Positions 55,308 through 64,000 of a DNA stretch of 64,000 bases are shown piece by piece (the first letter of the stretch is position 1; every line of letters begins with the position of its first letter). The stretch lies in the NCBI GenBank assembly GCA_023653785.1, contig JAMKCH010022313.1, positions 46,918 to 110,917 of the forward strand, given 5' to 3'. This DNA comes from Ophioderma brevispina (lineage: Eukaryota > Echinodermata > Ophiuroidea > Amphilepidida > Ophiodermatidae). The notes beneath the pieces were generated by a model that did no database searches, was not told the DNA's origin, and saw only the letters and a list, made by a program, of their open reading frames with translations. The translations under genes and the position numbers were made by a program.

Positions 55308-56316
55308 TGGTTAAATCTGTCGACAATGGCCGCCCTGGTACAATTGATTACATTTCGCTTGCTGTAATCGAATGTAATTCAGAACACAATTTCTTTAGTT
55401 GCCGATTTGGGACACTCAATCTCATCCGAGTATACATGTCGAGTACATTCGAGTAAACTAGGTTACCAAAAGGTTACATTTTCTAGAACATTGTACTCTG
55501 TACTCGAAATGTAATGTAGAACACAATTCTTTAGTTGCGATTTGGGCCACTCAATCTCATCCGAGTATACATTTCGAGTACATTTCGCGTACATAGGTAC
55601 ACCAAAGGTAATTTCGATAACATTGTACTCTGTAATCGAAATGTTAATGTGAACACCAACTTCTTTGTTGCCAGATTTGGGGACATCAATCGCATCGGTA
55701 TACATTTCGCGTTACATTTCGCGTACACTAGGTACACAAAAGGTACATTTTTAACATTGTCACTATGTAACTCGAAATGTAATGTAGAACACAATTTTCT
55801 TTCTTGGTTGCAGATTTGGGACACCAATCTCATCCCGAGTAGACTTTCGAGTACATTTAAGCGTTACACAGGTAAACACAAAGGTACATTTCTATAACAT
55901 GGTACTCTGTACTCGAAATGTACTGTAGAACCATTTTAAGTTGCAGATTTTTGGGACACTCATTACATCGAGTATAATTTCGAGTTAAATTTCCGCGTAC
56001 ACTAGGTACACATAAGGTTACATTTCTATAACATTTTACTCGTACTCGAAATGTAATGTAGAACACAATTTCTTTAGTTTCAGATTTGGAACACTCAATC
56101 TCATCGCGTATTTTCGAGTACATTTTGCGTAAAATAGGACACAAAAGAGTACATTTCTATAACATTGTACTCGGAATGTACTCTAAAGTATACTCGGATG
56201 AGATGAGTGTCCCAAATCTGCAAACTAAAGAAATTGTGTTTACATTACATTTCGAGTACAGCACTCGAAATGTACTCGCATTTTACCAGGGCGGCCAATT
56301 GTCGAAGAGTGAACCA
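55308..56316. mobile_element. Inverted-repeat element filled with 137-bp tandem units
   Basis: The left end at 55308-55340 (containing GACAATGGCCGCCCTGGTA) faces 56284-56316 (containing ACCAGGGCGGCCAATTGTC) in inverted orientation. Between them lie about six units of 135-138 bp marked by TACTCGAAATGTAATGTAGA near 55365, 55500, 55636, 55772, 55910 and 56046, each with AGATTTGGGACACTCAATC and CGAGTACATTTCGCGTACA. The last part (about 56160-56275) is an inverted partial unit. Open frames on both strands (up to 120 codons) are by-products of the repeat. No transposase is present; this looks like a foldback-type non-autonomous element. Confidence 0.8.
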
Positions 56317-57500
56317 TTTTTTTTAGACAGACTGTAGTTTAACGGTTCTTTCGTTTCGTCGAGACGAGAAAGCCGTTTTGTTAAAATACCTTGCTTAATC
56401 ACATTTGATAAAATGGTTTTGCGATTTCAAACCTTCGAAAATCATTTATGGAAATGAATAATAACAAAACACATTATTCATAATTCGGCATTAAATTGTT
56501 ATACACGAACATTTTATTTTCCAATAAAAAATTACAACTTACGACCGTTCGGCATTCATGCCAATTTCTCTATTCATGTTATGAAAATAATTATTCTGTA
56601 TGATAGAATCAATTTAAATGTTAAATAGATTTAAAAACAAAAACATTGTTAGGCATTGTAGCTTGATTTTCTGTACTTATAAAAAAAATGTACGACTAAT
56701 TTTAATTTGTCAATTGATCTACAGAACACAGCACGTATATTAGATTTATTCCATGTTGTTTGCCCTGCAATGCCACCTACGAGTCATAGGTTAGGCATTC
56801 CACGAATAGGTTCAAAATTTATATTATCTTAATATCATACCGTAATATTACTTGAAGTTTAAAGTTTGGGGTTTCTAAGCAAAAACCTTATGGGGTAATT
56901 TCCCTCACGAAAATTTGTCAAAAAGTCGCTTTATACTTCCTTATAGTTTCCTAGTTTTTTTTTTCCTATTCTTTTTAATCCTAGATCAAACATGAATATC
57001 CAAAAGTTTGAAATGAGTCAGGATTTCAAAGCTTAATAACTTAAATAAAATAATCCCAAATTTTTTTTCAAGCCGGATTGATATAACCTAATTTCCATTT
57101 AGATTGAGCTGAGAATTTAAAAAGTATAAAGCTTGGATTTATTTTTTTTTTGCAGGGTGTGTAGAATGTTCACATTTGAAATGGAGAAACCGACCCAGAG
57201 ATAGCGTATTATAAATTCGATACTAAAAAACTTACTGATATGTTAAACACTTATTGCCCAATAAAGAAATTAAAAACTTCTATAACTCACCACAGCCCAA
57301 AGCCTGGGTTGTCGAGTGGAATTCATCCGGGTGGTTAATTTTTGTGACGCGCCACTTTTCCTGCTCCCAGTTGAATTCAGCAGCCTTGACTGAATAACGT
57401 CGGGGATACTGACTTTATTCCGTCCAAGGCGCTGACTTCAAATTGGAGCAGAAAAATGGGGTCACAAAATGGTACCAACCCCGAATCCTCCATTAATAAA
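56317..57500. other. Unassigned DNA with one small hairpin
   Basis: AACGGTTCTTTCGTTTCG pairs with CGAGACGAGAAAGCCGTT at 56340-56379. Nothing else recognised. Confidence 0.4.
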
Positions 57501-60500
57501 TAATAAAAACTTAAGATAACCTCTACAAGGCCCACCTGGCTTAACCGAGTATTGAAAGTAAACTCAAAACACAATGCTTTTTTTTAAAAAATCAACTTCA
57601 TTTACTCCTACGGGGTCTCAAATCATATTTCATCCTGAGATAATACAATACTCAATAAAAACAACATGAAAAAACTGTGGCAAGTCTTAACCTTCTTAGT
57701 AGGATACAACCACAAATGACCGATTTTCTTTTCAAATGACGATAAAGATGGGAAATAAAAGTTTGGATACTAATGATATTAATCTAGTTATCAAATCCTA
57801 TTTACCATACGCGCGCTGACATCCAGAAGGGGCACTAGATCGCACGATCTCATAAACGCGCATCACGCTTAAAGTACGTTTCTTGTAAAAGGTACTTTGA
57901 ACAAAGAGTATACTCACATTTTTAATAGAGGTCTTCCAATTTTCGGATTAGCGGCCATCATTCCGTAATGACAACAATCCATTCCAAATTTCTGGAGACT
58001 AAATCTGAAGAACGACATGCATGTTGTATATGGCATGCATAAAAGTATGGGTCACACTTTTGAATAGCACAGTACTTTGAGTTGGGTATTAAATTTATCT
58101 GAAGAAAATACTACGGTAAATAACACCTTTTGTTTACTAGGTTAGGCATGAGTGCGGTGAAGACCTCTATGAGGTTGTTCATCATAAAGCGTCCTGTTGT
58201 TTAAGACTATACTAGATTCCAAAAATCTGCTTAATAAGGAAGTACAGAAGGCATTTTTTAGTAGTAGAAGCTTTTCAAACAACTTTTCTAGACTGTTTTT
58301 TTGTGCTGATTACGAAAATGTCGGTTGCTTTACTACTGAATTTGAGTGCAACGGGGTCAAATGTACCAAAAATCAATTGCCGCCAAATTCACCCTATTTC
58401 ATTTTTTTTGTAATTATGCATTTCTACTTTTAAAGTTATCCGACTTAATTTACTTCTATATACCGTCCCTTGAAGCTGGCATATTTTTTCAAAAACTTAC
58501 CAGCATAAGTTCTTTCCCCCACGAGCCGATTGGAGAAAATTCAAAATGGCCGCCACAATACTACGTCTAAAAGGAAAAATATATACTTCCTCAAATGTGA
58601 ATTTTTTATTCAAAATGTATTTATAAAGAAAGGACAGGTACAATGGAATACTGTATCCCAGGAAAGGAAGACGACTTGAGGCGATTTCGCATCTAAATGC
58701 CATGACATCCTATTGTTTACGTGTCTAGAATAAGAAAGAGGCACATGCTACTATGAGATGCTTTGTTAATTTTGTGTATATTCACTGTAGGCCCTAGCTA
58801 TATGTCACACTTTTTGTATGCAAAATATAAATTGTAGACTAGAATGTGTGCACCTTCGAAATGACTTGCAATACATTTGGAAAGGCCTTCAGCATATTTC
58901 CAATATATTCCGTAGGAATTAGGGAATCGTCAGACGAGTAAATGAAAAACGATAGTTTACCCCCCTTTCCCATTATTAATGATTGGTCCCGAACTATCAT
59001 GTGGGTTCATTCAGTTTGTTCTTTACAAAACACTTTTCCTTCCAAAAATGAGATTGACATGCCTATTCCATTAACTAAGACTGTCAGAATCTATTATGGT
59101 CTTCCTTTCGATTAAACGAAATATTTGGGATCTTTAAAAAGCTGACCCACCACTGCCAAATAGTAATTATTTCATTAACGCTAGTGGCTCGAAGATTCCG
59201 TAGACCTCTAAGACGGCAATTAGAGCAGGAGCATGGACCCATGTCAAACGTCATAGTTTACCCCCCCCCCCCACCACACCCACACAGAACTACAAAAAGG
59301 TTTGACACGGTTGTATGGACCCCCTATATAAACGCTAGGTAGTTTAGTACTCTCAAATTGTGGGTGTCACTTTTCACAAGGGGCCATTTAAGTTACAACA
59401 CAAGGAAAACCTTAAAATGCCTTTGAAATGTATACACCATATTGTTCGTCTATTCAAAAGGATTCCAAAAATCCTATGAACCATTTGGTTTTGTAGTTAT
59501 AGGGTAAAAATGTTAAAATGTTAAAAAAAGTCAATTTCCATTTGTACAGGGATCAAATTCAGAAGTTGCTCCATTTGTAAAAGTAAAAGAAGTTGTTTCA
59601 TCTAAGCGTTAATGTTTCAAAATAAGGATATGTTTGTAGCATCTGCATGCTAGTCATCATGTTTATGCGACAAGTAGGTCATAGGGCGCATAATTCAATT
59701 GGTTTGAACCTTCTTTGACTCTTGCTGGAAACTATTTGCTGTCGGTCAATATAGGCAGCCAACATATTCATTCAAGAAACTTGTCCCAATTATTGTGTTC
59801 TACTAATAAAAAAAATTATATGCCATGCACATGTAACACATTATGTACCAGGCACATGAACATTTTTGGCGTATAATATGCCATAATTATGAAACAATTG
59901 TAAAGCATAGGTAATCATTTTTTTGAGAATACCACTTACTTTGACATAAACAAAATGGCAACGGAAAGCCCTGTTCAATGTGTGGTATTTATTTTTAGTA
60001 AGGCTAAAAGTAGCGGAGGTTCTCATTGGAAACGAAAAAACAAACAATCAGTATTGAAAACGTATAAATGGTCGGAAAGCAACAACTCATATAAAACTCT
60101 TCAAATCTCAGACTTCATATATGCTGGAAACTCACTATCTATCAAAAAGGTCATTGCACATATAAGTTTTTGGGTTCAGACTGTGAGAAATTAAAGTTAA
60201 AAGAGAGACTAATAATTATGGGTATGTGGAATATGGTGGTTTGAATATTACCAATTCGGAATAATATTTGGCGCTCTTATATAAAATGGGATTTCGGAAT
60301 TTCAGAACAATGGTGTACTAGGAAACGAATGTAGATCATTGGTTTTATATGATCCCTTGGGAGAAAACTGGCTTTCTTTCTTATTGGAACTAAATTGTTA
60401 AACTGAAATGTGGTAGCACCATCATCAGTGGTCAAGTACTATTTTTTACAGTGTTCTATATAATCCATGGTATTGTTTCTGCAAATACAGTGTGAAAAAG

Positions 60501-61160
60501 TAATATCTCCAACAATCCTACTTTTATAGGGTATATAAATTAAGACGCAATAGCAGAATTCGGTTCGTTAGAATGAATACAAGCTTGAATAATTTATTTG
60601 AATGAAGTTCGCATTGGAAACGATTCACCAATTTAGGTCGAATTGTGAATAATATTAAACTGTATGTATACTGTTTAACTTACACAAGTGATTAAGTAAT
60701 TCTGCAATTCCAACCCGACCCGTCGTAAAGAAAGAATACGGATCGAGACTGAGTTGCTTTGAAACAGTAATAACTCATATTTTTCTGTTAAAGTGTTGGA
60801 AAGCTGTAATGTTTCTTGGCTCGATTCGAAGACAATCTATAGATTGTTGATCGAACAAACAAAGCCTTGCTGAATTAAAGTTATTTATCGAGAGATAATT
60901 TCATATGGAAATAAATTGTGATAACTTCTTTATGTTCAAACAGAGAGATAGAGTTTCAAAAACAACATTCATTCTTTTATATATTCTCATTACTTGTAAG
61001 AGTAATCTCTACGAATGAAACTTTCGGGAACAGATGATGTCACTTTTTAAGTAAAGTATTGACATAATGTAAAAGATTATGACTTGTATTGTGTTCTAGA
61101 AATATTTTTGAACTCAGTTTAAGATTGTATAGAATCGTGCATAAGGGTGATAGAGGATCA
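57501..61160. other. About 3.7 kb without a recognised gene
   Basis: AT-rich sequence. Short frames (58197-58433 plus, 59955-60194 plus) resemble nothing known to me. A C run of about 12 bases followed by CACCACACCCACAC lies at about 59262. No tandem or inverted repeats of note. Confidence 0.35.
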
Positions 61161-61169
61161 TAAAGCTAA

Positions 61170-61480
61170 CGGCCAGATTTTCTTTATTTTCAGATATATA
61201 GTATTTCATCGGTGTAATTAAAATCTGAAATAAAAAATGGGGTCACCGACCTTAGTTTTTTTGAGGTAGGACGTGTTCAAAAATCCCATTTTTTGCGGGG
61301 GAAATAGTTTGTACAGATCTCTATGGAAATGGAAAACGAAACGCCATTTTCCTCATACAAAATAAACTTCTGACGGCAAGATTTGTATTTTTTAAATTAT
61401 GTTAAAGACTATGCAGTCTTTAAGGCGCCTCACTTAAAAAGAGGGGTCACCGACTTATTTTTCTAGAAATCTGGCCAAAC
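61170..61480. repeat. Small repeat with GGGGTCACCGAC twice and inverted GGCCAGATTT ends
   Basis: GGCCAGATTTTC (about 61171) and GAAATCTGGCC (about 61465) are inverted and enclose two direct copies of GGGGTCACCGAC (61239-61250 and 61443-61454), each followed by a T-rich run. It may be a short TIR element; the ends are not sharp. Confidence 0.4.
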
Positions 61481-61924
61481 TGTACCAAAAGACACTTTTT
61501 TTTTCATTTAGAGTGCGTCTTGGTTAACTGTTTTGGGCGCAGCACTCTCGCTTAACTCTACGCACCGAAACTAGCGCCAGGCATAACCCGCCAAACCGTG
61601 ATTTATGATAGCATTTGCGCTATCGCAATTTTATAATTCTTACACAAGTGATTGCTTCTATTTTAATTAAGAGTGGCATAAACGTCAGAATATAACAAAT
61701 TACAATTCCAAAAAGGTTAGAAGAATTGGAAATAATGTCAACTTCATGCACGAAACTCAATGTTGACTATACAAAGAAGCAACCAAACAAGTTTGTGCAT
61801 CTGGCGTGCAGGCTAACATTCTTATCAGAAGGCAAATATGGACTTTGCGATCCTTCCGAATTTACCTTTCGACTCGTGAGATTTGGAGTAGTTTATTTGG
61901 GTTCCCTCATCGATATCTGAAGGT
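61481..61924. other. Unassigned DNA
   Basis: No recognised feature. The 64-codon frame at 61726-61920 has no known relative. Confidence 0.35.
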
Positions 61925-62518
61925 GTCACTGTTTCCGAAGGTTTCGTTTTCCGACCATTTCGTTTTTAGCTTTCGCGCTTTTTAACCCTTGTTTAAAGGT
62001 TCGCTTCCGAAATAGGGTTTCACTATTCCTTATAGTCAAAATGGTTCACTAGTCCGATAATTGGAACAGGTTTCTATTATTCTATTGTAATGGATCTACT
62101 TTTCCAGAAAATTAAGCTCGTTTTCCAAGCTAAAAGGTTCGCGTATTTTGAAAGCAATAACCGGTTGTTCTATTCCGAATTTCAAGGGGTTGCTTATTCC
62201 AACTTTGTAATGAAACACTTGATTTGAAGCAGAGCAATTAATTAATAGATCAGTTTTAGTTTTCCGGGGTTATTCTTTAGGGTTATAGGGTAAGGGTTGC
62301 CAAAAATTGTGATTTGTTTCCATCACCCACCAAAACAAGGAAATTTAGTCTGATGTAATATTTTTTTAATATATATCTCAGTTGGTTTTTTCTAAAATGG
62401 GAAATACATAATTGAATCGTGGCATCGCGGCAACAAAGTATCTATCAATAATCATTCCACCTGTTCGATTGCGGATTTCTCGTCGATATTCTAAAGGTTC
62501 ATTATTCCGAAGGTTCGC
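61925..62518 (+). repeat. Degenerate minisatellite-like AAGGTTCG.TATTCCGA motif field
   Basis: The motif AAGGTTCG followed by a phrase of NTATTCCGA type recurs irregularly: TCCGAAGGTTTCG, AAAGGTTCGCTTCCGAAAT, AAATGGTTCACTAGTCCGAT, AAAGGTTCGCGTATT, AAGGTTCATTATTCCGAAGG. Spacing is irregular because of decay. The CACTGTAAAC element is inserted right after a GAAGGTTCGC unit. Confidence 0.5.
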
Positions 62519-62520
62519 TA

Positions 62521-63159
62521 CACTGTAAACAAATACGTAATTTTACATAAAAATACTGGCCACGCAATTCTGCCAACAAATTAACCGTAAAATTACAGTA
62601 AACTGTAAAAATTAATTTATCAAAACGCAATAAAAACATATATATTTTTGTGAGTTAGTACAGAGATTGTGAATGTGTGGCGAATAAAAAAACACAGACG
62701 AACACCCTAACTTAGTAGGCCGATCCCAATTTTTTTACAGGGCATATACTGTATAATTACAGTTTTGTTGAAAGTGGTAATAACCAAAAAAATTTCCAAA
62801 ACTGTAAAATATACAGAATTTGAATGAAAACCTGTAAAAGCTATATTTTACTGGGTTTTTTGGTTGGCAGAATTGCTGCCAGATTTCCTGTAAAATTGCA
62901 AGTATTTTTCTTCCCCCTGTATATTTTACTACTTATTGGTATAATTGAAAAATTCATAGTAGTGTATAATGATGTTGTTACCATTAACTTTCGAATAAAG
63001 TCCTTTCATTTCGATTTTGTTTGTCATTATAGCCTGGAAATAGGACATAAAAATTTACAGTATTTTCCTGTATTTTCCAATCAGAGCAAAAATACTGTAA
63101 TTTTGGGAAGTTTTTTAGCAGTATTTTCCTGTAAATTGCCACTGTAATTTTTTACAGTG
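62521..63159. mobile_element. MITE-like element, CACTGTAAA inverted ends, TA target site
   Basis: It starts CACTGTAAACAAA (62521) and ends TTTTTTACAGTG (63159), with TA on both sides (62519-62520 and 63160-63161). Phrases such as TTCTGCCAACAAA near the left and TTTGTTGGCAGAA-like near the middle, and many CTGTAAAAT/ATTTTACAG motifs, make it internally palindromic. It shares the CACTGTNAAA end, TA site and TTACGGTAA-type interior with the element at 6860-7839, so they probably belong to related families. No transposase. Confidence 0.75.
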
Positions 63160-63161
63160 TA

Positions 63162-64000
63162 TCATCTCTTCCCTCAATCTTGTAGCGACATACTTTGCTG
63201 ACGAGCTCTTGAACTCAACCATTCGACGACCCTCAAATTAAAATTTAAAAAATGCGCTTACCCTTTCCTCCGATTTCTCCTTTCTCTTCTCCTGATTCTC
63301 CTTAAATGTTGGGGTTTTATGTGGGGTAAGAAAGATGGCCCTGTCGGTATTAGTTTTATTCACGCGAATTTTGTGAAATTACCCCCCGAAAAAGCCCGAT
63401 TGGAACAAAACACACGCATAATCCAAACCTAAACATAAGCAACCTGCCAACGAAACGAACATGCGAATGCAAACCTTCACGAAACCACGCGCGCCAGCGT
63501 TAGAACCGCATCTCAAGAAAACAGTCGACGCACATATAGCGAGTGCTTAAGTATTCACGCTAAACGATGCTCAGCTGCAAATGGTGTGCTTACCATAGAT
63601 ATATAAACAGAATAGAAATCTGTGGTGCGTACTGAAAGGCCGCCTCAATCTAGACTGAGCCCTGAGCCTCCGTTTCGCGGCGACCCTTTATTACCCACAA
63701 TTCTTTTACGACGTGCCTGCTCACGACGGTACTGAGAAAATATTACGACCACAACCTTGGAGCACTTTCGCCTCCTATGTTGAGGCCAAAATCATGCGCA
63801 GTAGGGACTTCCCTGCCTCATGCAAAATACTGAGATCATGGGCGCGGCAGGGAGTTTGGCACCAAGGTCACCTCCTTGGGCCTGTCAAAGCATTGGGCCT
63901 GGCATGAACTTTGGGCATTGGCCGAAAAAGTAAAACAAAGCCGATTACATGAAGAAGGTGTTTTCATGGAATGGATAACGGTGGCCGCACCTTGACGTGT
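63162..64000. other. Unassigned DNA to the window end
   Basis: GC content rises a little at 63480-63900. The 64-codon frame at 63713-63907 has no recognised relative. Nothing else seen. Confidence 0.35.

Noticed and set aside
55463..56144. Overlapping open frames on both strands with repeated residues
   Set aside because: They are translations of the 137-bp tandem repeat, open on both strands because the unit is partly palindromic.

Overview
This window reads as animal nuclear DNA, probably from a marine invertebrate. It is AT-rich, has no operon-like packing and no long open reading frames, and is dense in decayed transposable elements. I recognised no host protein-coding gene, rRNA gene or CRISPR array. 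The organism call is inference: the mix of CR1/L2-, RTE-, L1/Tx1- and Penelope-type retroelements, many small inverted-repeat elements and a short TTAGGG-like array fits an invertebrate deuterostome or similar metazoan. It does not fix the species.

Layout. 1-6.9 kb: an inverted-repeat element (111-1001), two CR1/L2-type retrotransposon remnants (1203-1378 and about 2630-4340) and an RTE-like remnant (6080-6857), all on the minus strand. 6.86-23.2 kb: a 980-bp TA-flanked inverted-repeat element that carries a tRNA-like pol III promoter. It opens a large direct duplication, copy 1 at 6893-16551 and copy 2 at 16552-23224. The copies keep the same order but differ by three presence/absence blocks and by very many small indels, mostly in copy 2. 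22.6-27.6 kb: one nearly complete but broken L1/Tx1-type element (ORF1, endonuclease, reverse transcriptase, C-terminal zinc knuckle, hexamer tail), minus strand. The duplication ends inside it. 27.7-29.4 kb: a TIR element with G tracts and a 21-bp minisatellite. 29.4-35.4 kb: mostly unassigned DNA with a cluster of GCCGAA/ACCGGG palindromes.

35.4-36.7 kb: a 5'-truncated non-LTR element with a poly(A) tail and a 9-bp target-site duplication, followed by a TTAGGG-like array and short palindromic tandem repeats. 38.8 kb: a 56-bp-arm fold-back. 40-46 kb: diverged direct repeats, microsatellites and an approximately 135-bp satellite. 46.4-49.8 kb: a Penelope-like element with GIY-YIG and RT remnants, two direct pLTRs plus an inverted third copy, and degenerate hammerhead-like cores. 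51.3-54.1 kb: an RTE-like element with endonuclease and RT. 55.3-56.3 kb: an inverted-repeat element filled with about six 137-bp tandem units. 61.9-63.2 kb: a degenerate minisatellite and a second TA-flanked CACTGT element. The rest is unassigned.

No pathway links these parts. The window is best understood as a graveyard of transposons with one large duplication that may be real or an assembly artefact (uncollapsed haplotypes). All element family names rest on motifs read by eye, not on a database search.
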